Below, one piece after another: positions 27,381 to 36,369 of a stretch of 64,000 bases of DNA. The stretch comes from Ignavibacteriales bacterium (GTDB taxonomy: Bacteria > Bacteroidota > Ignavibacteria > Ignavibacteriales > Melioribacteraceae), in the NCBI GenBank assembly GCA_026390775.1, contig JAPLFF010000007.1, forward strand, positions 1,550,001-1,614,000, given 5' to 3'. Numbering within the stretch: the stretch's first letter is position 1; each line of letters begins with the position of its first letter. A program made the translations under genes and the position numbers. The notes under the pieces were generated by a model. The model had not been told where the DNA came from, did not search any database, and worked only from the letters and a program-made list of their open reading frames with translations.

Positions 27381-27415
27381 GTGCAGTTCACAAGTCCATA
27401 GTGCAGTTCACAAGT
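27381..27415 (+). promoter_or_regulatory. Tandem direct repeat, candidate LytTR operator
   Basis: GTGCAGTTCACAAGT at 27381-27395 is exactly repeated at 27401-27415, a period of 20 bp. LytTR sites are two 9-bp direct repeats about 21 bp apart with a GTT core; GCAGTTCAC agrees with that consensus at most positions. It is 112 bp upstream of the next gene start. Assignment is inferred from spacing, core and the adjacent regulator. Confidence 0.5.
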
Positions 27416-27526
27416 TTTTCACACCTCGCCCACTAACAATAAATAATTGCTGCCGTCTATTTACTCGAGAATAAAAACTTAATTGAAATTTGGCAATTGA
27501 TAACCACTTGAACCTGGAGAAGCAAC

Positions 27527-28684
27527 ATGAAAAAATTAATTAATAGTATTTCAATCCTTTTTGTTTTCTTTTTCATTACAATCAGTAGTTCAGCACAGCC
27601 AATACCTATCGATAGTTTGTACCTTGGGCAAAAAGTACCAGGCAGCAATCCCAAAGCATTCAATCTGGAAGTAACACCCGGAACCTTTGCCGCCGAAAGA
27701 ATTGCGATCTCGAAAGATGGCTCAGAGATTTATTACTCCGAAGTAAAAAGTTATTATCCCGTTACTGGTGATAAAATACGTTATTATAAATACGAAAATA
27801 ACAAATGGAGTGAATCGCAGATACTGTTTGAAGGATTTTTCGGACCAGCTTTATCATTGACGGGAGATACATTGTTTGTTGAACATGAACACAATATGTA
27901 TTTCTCTGTGAGGAAAAAAACGGGGTGGAGTTCACCTAAGCCATTTTTCAGTTCTATTGAATTCGCACATTATCTACAAGTCACTAATAAAGGGAATTAC
28001 TATATCTCTGCTAAGTCGGCAAGTTCGGTAGGCGCATCTGATTGGAGTAAAATTCAAATTACTGGAAAAGATACTGTAGCAAAAAGTTTAGGCTTTCCAA
28101 TTAACAGAGTTGTTGACGATCAAGACTTTTTTATTGCAAAAGATGAAAGTTATATGATCACATGCCCACAAGGACCGGTTTGCATAAGCTATCCCGATGG
28201 CAAAGGTGGATGGTTTAACGGAAGATATCTTAATAAAAAAATCAACTTTGGTATTAGCGGGTGGGGCGCTTATGTATCACCAGACAGTAAATTTCTTTTC
28301 TACACAACAGGAACGAAAATGGATTATTCAGACGTGCACGTTTACTGGGTAAGCATGAGCAATATTGTTGACAGCATGAAAAACACGAACCTCCCTCCAT
28401 ATGTCAAAAACAAACCCAAACCACAAACGGCAACGATCGGAAAAATGTTTTCTTTCATTATACCGGATGATGCAGTTTGCGATGACGACGGAAGCAGTAT
28501 TCGTTATGAAGTGCTTTCGCTCGACAGCAGCCCTATGCCCGCATGGTTGAGGTTCGATTCAAGAACTAAAACTTTATCCGGCACACCAGAGACTGCGGGA
28601 AAAGTAACTTTAAGATTTAACGCCTTCGACGACAAGGATGTTATGACAGCTTTCGGAATCGTAATAAATGTTTTGGATAAATAA
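27527..28684 (+). CDS. Exported propeller-like protein with C-terminal putative Ig domain
   Basis: 385 residues with ribosome site GGAG eight bases before ATG and a signal peptide ending SSAQ. The N-terminal 280 residues carry PD40/WD40-like repeats: RIAISKDGSEIYYSE, GPALSLTGDTLFVEHEHNMYFS, and YVSPDSKFLFYTTGTKMDYSDVHVYWV. The last 95 residues are a He_PIG/cadherin-like Ig domain (ATIGKMFSFIIPDDAVCDDDG ... PAWLRFDSRTKTLSGTPETAGKVTLRFNAFDDKD). No sorting domain. Together with the following lipoprotein it forms a pair with propeller repeats and the same opening motif (YLGQKVPGSNPKAF versus YFGQTLPGETPVLF), so they are paralogous over that part. Likely periplasmic or surface located, downstream of a LytTR system that may control it. 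Confidence 0.75.
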   Translation: MKKLINSISILFVFFFITISSSAQPIPIDSLYLGQKVPGSNPKAFNLEVTPGTFAAERIAISKDGSEIYYSEVKSYYPVTGDKIRYYKYENNKWSESQILFEGFFGPALSLTGDTLFVEHEHNMYFSVRKKTGWSSPKPFFSSIEFAHYLQVTNKGNYYISAKSASSVGASDWSKIQITGKDTVAKSLGFPINRVVDDQDFFIAKDESYMITCPQGPVCISYPDGKGGWFNGRYLNKKINFGISGWGAYVSPDSKFLFYTTGTKMDYSDVHVYWVSMSNIVDSMKNTNLPPYVKNKPKPQTATIGKMFSFIIPDDAVCDDDGSSIRYEVLSLDSSPMPAWLRFDSRTKTLSGTPETAGKVTLRFNAFDDKDVMTAFGIVINVLDK

Positions 28685-28707
28685 TTACTTAATTCTATAG
28701 GAATAAT

Positions 28708-29901
28708 ATGAAAAGAAAATTAAGAACAATGATCTACGCATCAATGATATTTGGAATAACATTATTTAATATCGTTGGTTGCAAGAGTGATGATAATGTA
28801 ACAGCTCCAAAGCTGGAAGTACCAGTTTTAACTACAGTCGCAGTAACTGGTGTAACTCCAAACAGTGCTGTTAGTGGCGGCAACATAACATCCGATGGAG
28901 GATCCGCAATTATCGCACGTGGTGTATGCTGGAGTACAAATGAACCCCCTACAATTTCAGACAGTAAAACTTCTGACGGATCTGGAACCGGAAACTTTGT
29001 AAGCAGTGTTACTGGTCTTACAGAAAACACAACCTATTATGTTAGAGCATATGCAACAAACAGTGATGGAACTGGATATGGTGCTGCCATTTCTTTTATT
29101 CCTAAGCAAACATATTTTGGTCAAACTTTGCCTGGAGAAACACCTGTTCTTTTTGCATCACAGGTTTTGAACTCGTTAAGTGTGTGGGTAGAGGCTACTG
29201 CTTTATCTCCGGATGGTACTCTTTTTTTCGCAGCTGTAGGAATGGCGGACTACTCTGGCGCAAAACTCTACTACTCAAAATATGTTAACAATGTGTGGAC
29301 TCCTTTTGTGGAGGCACCATTTATAACCGATTTCACTTATTCAAATGAACCAGTGTTTTCTGCAGATGGCACGACTTTAATGTTTACAGGGAAAAAAGGA
29401 ACTGAAAAGTTGGATCTTTGGTCTGTTAGCTATACCAATAACAGTTGGGGTGTACCAGTTGCGTTACCATCAACAATCAATAGTAACGCTAATGAGTTTC
29501 GAGGTAGTTACATGACGAACGGGACATTTTATTTCGGGTCTAATCGTAGCGGAATGATGCAAGTGTATAAAAGTACATCTACAACAGCTGCTGCCGAACT
29601 TTTGAGCGCTCCTATAAACATGCGATCTTATGAAGGTGATCCTTGTATTGCACTAGATGGGCATTTCCTTATTTTCTACTCAGGCCGGTCAGGAGTCAGT
29701 TCCGATCTGTATGTGAGTTTCATCAATGCAGATGGAGAATGGGGTACACCTAAAAATCTTGGTGCAAATTTCAATAGCGCGAGCGATGAGTATGGAGCTC
29801 ATCTCTCCTCTGATGGGAATTACCTTTTCTTTACTCGACATACTCCGCAGGGGAACTCAATATATTGGGTGGCCATTTCAGCTATTGAAAAACTTAGATA
29901 G
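28708..29901 (+). CDS. Lipoprotein with fibronectin-like domain and PD40 propeller
   Basis: 397 residues; lipobox FNIVGC (Cys25). Residues 38-132 form the fibronectin-like module common in Bacteroidota surface proteins (AVSGGNITSDGGSAIIARGVCWST ... TTYYVRAYATNSDGTGYG). The remainder is a PD40/OmpA-associated propeller: ALSPDGTLFFAAVG, PVFSADGTTLMFTGKKG, MTNGTFYFGSNRSGMMQVYK and LSSDGNYLFFTRHT. It starts 23 bp after the previous gene, so the two are co-transcribed. It probably faces outward from the outer membrane. The propeller unit resembles that of the upstream gene, indicating duplication. Function is unknown. Confidence 0.78.
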   Translation: MKRKLRTMIYASMIFGITLFNIVGCKSDDNVTAPKLEVPVLTTVAVTGVTPNSAVSGGNITSDGGSAIIARGVCWSTNEPPTISDSKTSDGSGTGNFVSSVTGLTENTTYYVRAYATNSDGTGYGAAISFIPKQTYFGQTLPGETPVLFASQVLNSLSVWVEATALSPDGTLFFAAVGMADYSGAKLYYSKYVNNVWTPFVEAPFITDFTYSNEPVFSADGTTLMFTGKKGTEKLDLWSVSYTNNSWGVPVALPSTINSNANEFRGSYMTNGTFYFGSNRSGMMQVYKSTSTTAAAELLSAPINMRSYEGDPCIALDGHFLIFYSGRSGVSSDLYVSFINADGEWGTPKNLGANFNSASDEYGAHLSSDGNYLFFTRHTPQGNSIYWVAISAIEKLR

Positions 29902-30278
29902 GTTTATATTGTAACATGTTGTTTCGTTTTATTAAATAATAGATGAGAAAATAATTACATGAGGGGATCCTGTTTTGTAATGACCAATAAAATATTTGTA
30001 GCATAGGAAACGAAGAATAGCTTGTTAAATTTTTTTCTGAAATAAAGGAATATATAGTAGCTGGAACAGAAACAAAAATCTGACTGCTGCCAATATCATA
30101 CAAGCAGCAGGCTCCTAAATAATAAAAGTAACAGCTACATATACCTCACAGGCTTTTGTTTCATGTGACTTTGAAATTCAAACAAATAAATAATTGATAG
30201 AGGACTCAAAGGCATTGCCATTGATCTTTAACAACTTGTCCCGCAAGGCGGGATAACACATAGTTAGGCGCACTAAAA
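29902..30278. other. Intergenic, AT-rich, ending in a cassette-type GTTAGGC box
   Basis: No gene seen in 377 bp. It contains a short CTGCTG/CAGCAG hairpin near 30083-30109 and a TCCCGC-AAG-GCGGGA hairpin at about 30239-30253. At 30263-30269 is GTTAGGC, followed ten bases later by a gene start, as at integron R' boxes. No matching R'' box is visible to the left. Confidence 0.4.
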
Positions 30279-31400
30279 ATGAAAAAAAATATTTTATTGA
30301 TCTTCGTTCTCTTTTTCTCAATTGAGACGTTTAGTCAAGAGACTAAAACGATTAACCATGATTTATTAAATCATTATCCATTACCAAAGGTTGACAAGCG
30401 AACAGAACTTCTGAGTATCGTATTTCGTCTGGCAGGCAATTTTGAGTACAATGATGATATTTATAGAAACTATGTTACAGATATTCATAACCACTTCGAC
30501 AAATATAAAGATCATCCTCTTATTGCTTTTGCAACTGAACTGCGCGATAAAAACGGTGTAAGCTTTGATGCTGTTATGTTCATGGCAATTCACCTGGAAC
30601 AGCCTCCATCATTAAATCCAATTGTGCCATTTTCATCAAAAGTTCCGGAAGGCAGATGGGGGCAGGATAATGCAAACAAATTCGTCGGGTTGCTGAAGCA
30701 ATTTTATATTGATGCTAAATGTGAAGAATTTTTCAAAGAACATGAAGGGTTGTATGGAATCGCGCAAGAAAAATTTATGCCCGTTTACAAAGCGTTAGAT
30801 ATAAACTGGTACAACCAGTATTATGGGGTACAACCTGAAGGCAGCTTGAATATTATTATAGGGTTAGGTCTCGGGGGAGGTAATTACGGACCCAAATTAA
30901 TATATCGCGATGGGAAGGAAGAGATTTATGCTATCATGGGAACCTCGTCTATCGATAGTACCAATAAACCTTTTTATACGGTTGATAATTACCTGCCGAC
31001 TCTCATTCACGAATTTAACCATTCCTATGTAAACCATTTGACAACAAAATATGAAAAAGATTTTGAGAGTTCTGGTTCCAAACTTTTTGATCTTGTAAAA
31101 ACGGGCATGGGAAGCCAACGTTATACTAATTGGCAGGCGATGATGAATGAGGCTTTAGTTAGAGCATCTGTAATAAGGTATTTATTAAAACATAATACTG
31201 ATTTTACAATTGCGAAAAAACAATTGATGTCTGAATATAGTCGTGGTTTCTTCTGGATGAAAGGGCTGGTTGAATGTTTAGGTGTTTATGAAAAAAATAG
31301 AAATAGATATCCAACACTGGAAAGCTATTTGCCTGTAATAATTAATTATTACAATGAAGTAGCCAAAGACAGCGAGTTAATGTTTGAAATTAAAGAATAA
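30279..31400 (+). CDS. DUF4932-like exported putative metalloprotease
   Basis: 373 residues with a signal peptide ending TFSQ. The pattern (TELLSIVFRLAGNFEYND ... YVTDIHNHFDKYKDHPLIAFATELR ... GVSFDAVMFMAIHLE) matches the DUF4932 family. LIHEFNHSYVN supplies an HExxH-type zinc site (H-E-F-N-H at about 247-251), and a downstream Glu in NEALVRASVIRYL could be the third ligand, as in gluzincin-like peptidases. The family is not biochemically characterised, so protease activity is an inference from HExxH. It lies ten bases after an isolated GTTAGGC box, hinting that it was once an integron cassette; no attC follows it. Confidence 0.72.
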   Translation: MKKNILLIFVLFFSIETFSQETKTINHDLLNHYPLPKVDKRTELLSIVFRLAGNFEYNDDIYRNYVTDIHNHFDKYKDHPLIAFATELRDKNGVSFDAVMFMAIHLEQPPSLNPIVPFSSKVPEGRWGQDNANKFVGLLKQFYIDAKCEEFFKEHEGLYGIAQEKFMPVYKALDINWYNQYYGVQPEGSLNIIIGLGLGGGNYGPKLIYRDGKEEIYAIMGTSSIDSTNKPFYTVDNYLPTLIHEFNHSYVNHLTTKYEKDFESSGSKLFDLVKTGMGSQRYTNWQAMMNEALVRASVIRYLLKHNTDFTIAKKQLMSEYSRGFFWMKGLVECLGVYEKNRNRYPTLESYLPVIINYYNEVAKDSELMFEIKE

Positions 31401-31543
31401 CTCACACTACACAAAAATAGAATTCGGTTTTATATTCAGTAACTCCGGATGAGATATTTATTTTCTTTAGTAAACATTATGATATGAATAATATAAATGA
31501 AAATAACAGTTATTCTAATAATTATTTAAGGTAAGTACATAAG

Positions 31544-33982
31544 ATGAAATCATTTTGCATAACCATATTAATTGCGATGTTCTTTTTAATCAGTATAAAA
31601 GAAACACTTGCTCAAACAACACAGACTTTTAGTCAAAAACTTTCCCAAACAGTAAGAGGTACCATAACTGATACCGATAGTAAATTGCCTCTTATCGGAA
31701 CCAATGTCTTCATAGTCGGTACTGATCCAGCAATCGGCACAACAACGGATGTGAATGGTACATTTAAATTCGAGAGCGTACCAATCGGCAGAATTACATT
31801 ACGAATATCGTATATGGGTTATGAAACCAAAACCATTCCAGACATCGTTGTGAACTCAGGCAAAGAAGTGGTTTTAGATCTCTCTATGCAGGAATCTGCT
31901 GTAAAAATGGATGAAGTAGTTATCACACCAAATGAAAATAAAGGCGAAGCGCTTAACGATATGGCGCTACTTAGTGCTCGTTCTATTTCAGCTGAAGAAA
32001 CAAAACGTTACTCCGGTACCTGGGACGATCCTTCTTTGATACTGAATAATTTTGCCGGAGTAGCTTCCTCAGGAATGACCTTCGATATAATTGTTAGAGG
32101 TAATTCGCCAAAATACATCCAATGGCGTTTGGAAGGAATAGAAATTACAGCACCGAACCATATGGCAAATCAAAATGCAACGATTGGAGGATTTAGTTTC
32201 TTAAATAATAAATTATTGGCTGCCTCCGATTTTTATACCGGGGCATTTTCACCTGAATATGGTGATGTGTTATCGGGGGTTTACGATCTAAAACTTCGAG
32301 CAGGGAATAATGAAAAATTTGAAACGATGGCAGGGGTTGGTTTGCTGGGCACCGACTTTACAGTGGAAGGCCCGATTAAAAATGGCTACGCTGGTTCGTA
32401 TCTTATAAATTACAGATTTTCTAACATTGGCTTGATTCAAAAACTTGGTTTAGTTGGCGATATAGACGGAGTTACTACCACATTTCAGGATGCGAATTTT
32501 AAGGTTGTACTGCCCACTGAAAAGATGGGCACATTTTCTTTCTTCGGTGTAGGGGGTCTAGATAATTTACTAGTTAAAGACGTAAATCCTAATCTATGGA
32601 TAACACCCGGCAACAACGGAATGATGCCGGACATTATACAGGATTTTGACAAAAGAAATTATAAGGCAAATTTGGGAATGAACCATACCTTTACTATTAA
32701 CAACAATAGCTATACTAGAATCTTCCTTACCTATTCAGGAACAGGCTTGAATGATGATGTTTATGAGTCAACAATAATTGGTATTGATACCGTTGATAGA
32801 AAATTAAACTATAGCAGCAGAATAAAAACTTCAACTTACAAAGGGGGTATAACGTATTACAACAAAATTAATGCTGAAAACATAATACATATTGGTACAG
32901 AATATTCTCTCATTGATGAAAACAATAATCAAAGTCAACTTGAGAATGATTCAACTACCACCCGGTTTACTTTAATAGATTACAAAGGGAATATCACTAC
33001 TCTACAAAATTTTATAACCTGGAAACACAGTTTCAATGATAATCTAACTCTGGTTACCGGATTACACAACACGAATGTTTTATTAAACAAAAAAAGTACG
33101 CTCGAACCAAGAATTGCAGTAAACTGGAAGCTTGATAATACAAGTTCAGTACACGCCGGATATGGCAAACACAGCACGATGGAAAACATTCACAATTATT
33201 TTTCAAGGATTCAACAACAAGACGGAAGTATAATCGAGCCCAACAAAAACCTTGGTTTACTAAAAGCAGACCATTATGTGTTGGGTTACGATAAAAGCAT
33301 TACTGAAAATTTGAAGGCAAAAGTAGAAGTATACTACCAGAACCTTTACAATTTACCTGTAGAAAATAACAATGCAAGTTATTACGCAACCATTAACGAA
33401 GGCTCTGATTATAAATATGTTTCTTTAGTAAACAGCGGAACCGGAAAAAACTATGGTATTGAAGCTACTATAGAACGATTTTTTGACAATCACTACTATT
33501 TTTTAATTAATAGTTCGTTGTTCAATTCAAAATACAAATCGTTAGAAGGTGTTGAGCGAAACACAAAATTCAATAGTAATTTCTTATTTAATTTATTGTG
33601 TGGAAAAGAATTTGTGTTTGGAGAAAAGCAAAACCAAACACTGACTTTAAATGTAAAAATATTTTTCAGCGGTGGTCAAAGGTACATTCCATTGTTACGC
33701 GATGCAAGCGGTAATTTAGCTGTTGACCCTGCAAACAATCGGTTCTGGGATTATAGCAAAGCTTATGATAATAAGCTTGATAATATTTTCCAGTTAAATT
33801 TATCTGTAAGCTATAAATTTAACATACAAAACGTTACACACGAAATCTTTCTTGATTTACCAAATATTACTAATCGCCAAGGTAGATTGTACGAATATTA
33901 CGATGCAAATAAACCTAACAAAATAGGCTATGTTACTCAAATGGCCCTTCTTCCTAACTTAATGTATCGAGTATATTTTTAA
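31544..33982 (+). CDS. TonB-dependent receptor with carboxypeptidase-like N-terminal domain
   Basis: 812 residues; signal peptide to TLAQ. Carboxypeptidase regulatory-like domain: VRGTITDTDSKLPLIGTNVFI ... ISYMGYET. Plug: NFAGVASSGMTFDIIVRGNSPKYIQWRLEGIEI and FYTGAFSPEYGDVLSGVYDLKLR. Barrel strands run to the end (LPNLMYRVYF, terminal Phe). The plug lacks the usual acidic IDG but has LEGIEI in that place. It stands alone with no lipoprotein partner, so its substrate is unclear. Typical of receptors of Bacteroidota and Ignavibacteria. The next gene starts 21 bp downstream but is a cytoplasmic oxidoreductase, so shared function is doubtful. Confidence 0.88.
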   Translation: MKSFCITILIAMFFLISIKETLAQTTQTFSQKLSQTVRGTITDTDSKLPLIGTNVFIVGTDPAIGTTTDVNGTFKFESVPIGRITLRISYMGYETKTIPDIVVNSGKEVVLDLSMQESAVKMDEVVITPNENKGEALNDMALLSARSISAEETKRYSGTWDDPSLILNNFAGVASSGMTFDIIVRGNSPKYIQWRLEGIEITAPNHMANQNATIGGFSFLNNKLLAASDFYTGAFSPEYGDVLSGVYDLKLRAGNNEKFETMAGVGLLGTDFTVEGPIKNGYAGSYLINYRFSNIGLIQKLGLVGDIDGVTTTFQDANFKVVLPTEKMGTFSFFGVGGLDNLLVKDVNPNLWITPGNNGMMPDIIQDFDKRNYKANLGMNHTFTINNNSYTRIFLTYSGTGLNDDVYESTIIGIDTVDRKLNYSSRIKTSTYKGGITYYNKINAENIIHIGTEYSLIDENNNQSQLENDSTTTRFTLIDYKGNITTLQNFITWKHSFNDNLTLVTGLHNTNVLLNKKSTLEPRIAVNWKLDNTSSVHAGYGKHSTMENIHNYFSRIQQQDGSIIEPNKNLGLLKADHYVLGYDKSITENLKAKVEVYYQNLYNLPVENNNASYYATINEGSDYKYVSLVNSGTGKNYGIEATIERFFDNHYYFLINSSLFNSKYKSLEGVERNTKFNSNFLFNLLCGKEFVFGEKQNQTLTLNVKIFFSGGQRYIPLLRDASGNLAVDPANNRFWDYSKAYDNKLDNIFQLNLSVSYKFNIQNVTHEIFLDLPNITNRQGRLYEYYDANKPNKIGYVTQMALLPNLMYRVYF

Positions 33983-34003
33983 TTAATTTTAAAACTAAGA
34001 ATA

Positions 34004-34963
34004 ATGGATACAAACAAAATGAAAGCAATTATATGTAAAAAATATGGTCCTCCGGAAAATTTAGAAATTGTTGAGTACAAAAATCCGATACCCAAAGATG
34101 ATGAAGTGCTTATTAAGATTTATGCGACATCTGTAACAGACAGTGATATTTTTATACGAAGCTCAAACGTTCCATTTAGGGTGATTATTCCTTTTCGCTT
34201 GATGATTGGTATATTAAAACCAAGGAACGAGATTATTGGTGAAGTGTTTTCGGGTGTTATAGAAAAAACTGGTACCAGAATCAAAAGATTCAAAGTTGGT
34301 GATCAAGTATATGGAATTACGGGAATGTCATTAGGCGCATATGCTGATTACAAATGCATGAAAGAAATAGATTCCAAAAAAGGCTGCATAGCAATTAAAC
34401 CAAGTAACATAAGTTTTGAAGAAGCAACAGCCGCCGCTTATGGCGGGCTGCTCGCGTTTCAATTTCTTGAGAAAGGAAATATTCAACCAAATCAAAAAGT
34501 ACTCATTTATGGCGCGTCCGGGACCTCAGGTACAATAGCAGTCCAATACGCAAAACATCTTGGTGCGGAAGTTACCGGTGTATGCAGTACAAAGAATATA
34601 AAATTTATAAAATCGTTAGGGGCAGATAAAACGCTTGATTACACAAAGGAAGAATCAATTTCAAAACTGGAAGTTTATGATTTTATATTAGACTCTGTTG
34701 GAAAAAGAAAAACATCTCAACTCAAAGAGGCATGTAAATTATCCATAGCAAATAAAGGCAAATTTGTTTCTATTGATGACAATCCTTTACTCTGCAGCTC
34801 AGAACGTCTTAACAGAATCAAGGAACTTGTTGAAGCAAAAATAATTACTCCAATTAATGATAAATGTTTTCCATTCGAACAAATTATTGATGCTCATAGA
34901 TATGTAGAGCAAGGACATAAAAAAGGCGGAGTAGCGATAACTGTGGAACATAATAGCAAATAA
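34004..34963 (+). CDS. Zinc-independent MDR-family NAD(P)-dependent quinone oxidoreductase
   Basis: 319 residues of the medium-chain dehydrogenase/quinone oxidoreductase type. The N-terminal catalytic domain contains MKAIICKKYGPPENLEIVEY and GVIEKTGTRIKRFKVGDQVYG; the GHE zinc motif is replaced by GEVFSG, so it is zinc-independent. The Rossmann domain has LIYGASGTSGTIAVQYAKHLGAEVTGVCST, a nucleotide-binding glycine motif, then GADKTLDYTKE. It probably reduces quinones or enones with NADPH. An internal ATG at 34019 is an alternative start giving MKAI. The DUF6326 membrane gene follows 16 bp downstream, so an operon is likely. Confidence 0.88.
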   Translation: MDTNKMKAIICKKYGPPENLEIVEYKNPIPKDDEVLIKIYATSVTDSDIFIRSSNVPFRVIIPFRLMIGILKPRNEIIGEVFSGVIEKTGTRIKRFKVGDQVYGITGMSLGAYADYKCMKEIDSKKGCIAIKPSNISFEEATAAAYGGLLAFQFLEKGNIQPNQKVLIYGASGTSGTIAVQYAKHLGAEVTGVCSTKNIKFIKSLGADKTLDYTKEESISKLEVYDFILDSVGKRKTSQLKEACKLSIANKGKFVSIDDNPLLCSSERLNRIKELVEAKIITPINDKCFPFEQIIDAHRYVEQGHKKGGVAITVEHNSK

Positions 34964-34979
34964 AAAAAAGAAGAAAAAA

Positions 34980-35420
34980 ATGAACTCAAACACTAAAACC
35001 TACGAAATAAAAGACAGGAAAGTGGTGCTCTCTTTGCTTTGGATATTTGCCATGTTTAATTACCTCTATGCAGATGTATTAACATTAATGGATCCACAGC
35101 AACTAGCAAAAATATTATCAGGTACAGGACCTTTTCACATGACGCAGGAATTTTTGTTGATTGCTGCAATTTTAATGGAGACTTCCATTGTTATGATAGT
35201 CCTGTCGCGGGTATTGAATTATAGAGCAAATCGCTGGGCAAACATCATTGTAGGTATAATTCATACTGCAGCTGTTTTCTCATCCATGTTTGTTGCGAAG
35301 CCTGCTCTTTATTACCTGTTTTGTGGAATTATAGAAATTGCGTGTACTTTATTCATTATACGGTATGCCTGGAGTTGGCCTAAACCAAAAGAAAGTTCTA
35401 TTAACAAATGGCTTGTCTGA
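34980..35420 (+). CDS. DUF6326 family integral membrane protein
   Basis: 146 residues with four predicted membrane helices (LSLLWIFAMFNYLYADVL, EFLLIAAILMETSIVMIVL, IIVGIIHTAAVFSSMF, YYLFCGIIEIACTLFI). The order WIFAMFNYLYADVLTLMDP ... ILMETSIVMIVLSRVL ... RWANIIVGIIHTAAV matches DUF6326, a small membrane family often located next to short-chain or medium-chain oxidoreductases. GAAGAAA just before ATG is a weak ribosome site. Function unknown. Downstream, ATTAGGC at 35451 resembles a degenerate cassette box. Confidence 0.8.
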   Translation: MNSNTKTYEIKDRKVVLSLLWIFAMFNYLYADVLTLMDPQQLAKILSGTGPFHMTQEFLLIAAILMETSIVMIVLSRVLNYRANRWANIIVGIIHTAAVFSSMFVAKPALYYLFCGIIEIACTLFIIRYAWSWPKPKESSINKWLV

Positions 35421-35528
35421 TGTGCGAATATGCCAGCTGCTCACACTTCCATTAGGCGATCACATTAAATCAGTGTCAATAATATTTTAGGAAATATAAC
35501 AGTTTGAAAATTTATTGAAGAAAAATTT

Positions 35529-36248
35529 ATGAAGGTTTTAGTTCTCGGTGCTACTGGTTCAACAGGCCGTTTAGTTGTCAAACACCTTATTAATATCAAT
35601 GTTGAAACGAAAATAGTTGTGCGAGATATTAAGAATGTATCACAAGATTTTCTGAATAATAAGCTGTTGGAATGTGTTGTTGGAAATATTTCTGAGTTTG
35701 AACAAGAAAAATATTTGAATTTGATCATTGATTGCGACGCTGTGATTTCTTGTCTTGGGCACAATATTTCATTCCGCGGAATATTTGGAAAACCTAGGAG
35801 GCTTGTTACAAGTTGCGTAAGAAACATTTGTGAAGCAATTGAAAGAAATAATAGAAATAAAGTTAAAGTAATTCTTATGAATACTACTGCAAATAGGAAT
35901 AGAAAAATAAATGAGAAGTATTCTTTAGCAGACAGAATAGTTCTTTCTTTTTTGAGTTTCGCACTCCCTCCTCAAAAAGATAACGAGAAGGCTGCAAAGT
36001 ATCTTTCAAACATTATTGGAGAGAATACTAATATAGAATGGACAGCAGTTAGACCAGATACTTTGATAAATGAAGAGAAAGAAAATGAATACGAAATCTT
36101 TGAGTCTCCAAAACAAAGTCCTGTTTTCGATGCCGGGAAAACAAGCCGAATAAATGCTAGTCATTTTATGATTGACTTGTTATTGAATGAAGAATTATGG
36201 GAAAAGTGGAAATATAAAATGCCGGTGATATATAATATTGGAAATTAA
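35529..36248 (+). CDS. NAD(P)-binding SDR-like protein
   Basis: 239 residues of the atypical short-chain dehydrogenase (NmrA/SDR_a5, NAD(P)H-binding) type. Rossmann motif VLGATGSTGRLVVKHLI at 4-20, then VETKIVVRDIKNV, VVGNISEFEQ (nucleotide-flanking) and CDAVISCLGH. No YxxxK catalytic pair is evident, as is common in this group, so the role may be redox sensing or a reductase of unknown substrate. WTAVRPDTLINE near 175 matches the family. It sits alone with a cassette-like right-hand border (36266-36346) after it and a degenerate ATTAGGC box before it. Confidence 0.8.
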   Translation: MKVLVLGATGSTGRLVVKHLININVETKIVVRDIKNVSQDFLNNKLLECVVGNISEFEQEKYLNLIIDCDAVISCLGHNISFRGIFGKPRRLVTSCVRNICEAIERNNRNKVKVILMNTTANRNRKINEKYSLADRIVLSFLSFALPPQKDNEKAAKYLSNIIGENTNIEWTAVRPDTLINEEKENEYEIFESPKQSPVFDAGKTSRINASHFMIDLLLNEELWEKWKYKMPVIYNIGN

Positions 36249-36265
36249 GTTGAGGTATGAATAAA

Positions 36266-36346
36266 TAGTTTTCCACCAGACCGCATTTTTTCAAAAGCGG
36301 AATACGAGAAATTATTGCTGTTGTTTAACATAATACGTCGTTAGGC
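36266..36346 (+). other. Partial attC-like site (right half with GTTAGGC)
   Basis: GTTAGGC at 36340-36346 is a standard R' box, 23 bp before the GNAT gene. To the left, TTTTCCACCAGACCGC (36270-36285) parallels the sequence beside the GCACATAAC box at 21268. A CCGC ... GCGG hairpin (36282-36301) is present. No clean R'' partner is visible, so the left half is degenerate or chimeric. Confidence 0.5.
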
Positions 36347-36369
36347 GTCTTTGTAACATAGAGTAAAAT

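Noticed and set aside
35400-35470. Full attC after the DUF6326 gene
   Set aside because: ATTAGGC is present but no paired left box or arms could be drawn with confidence; kept only as a possible remnant.
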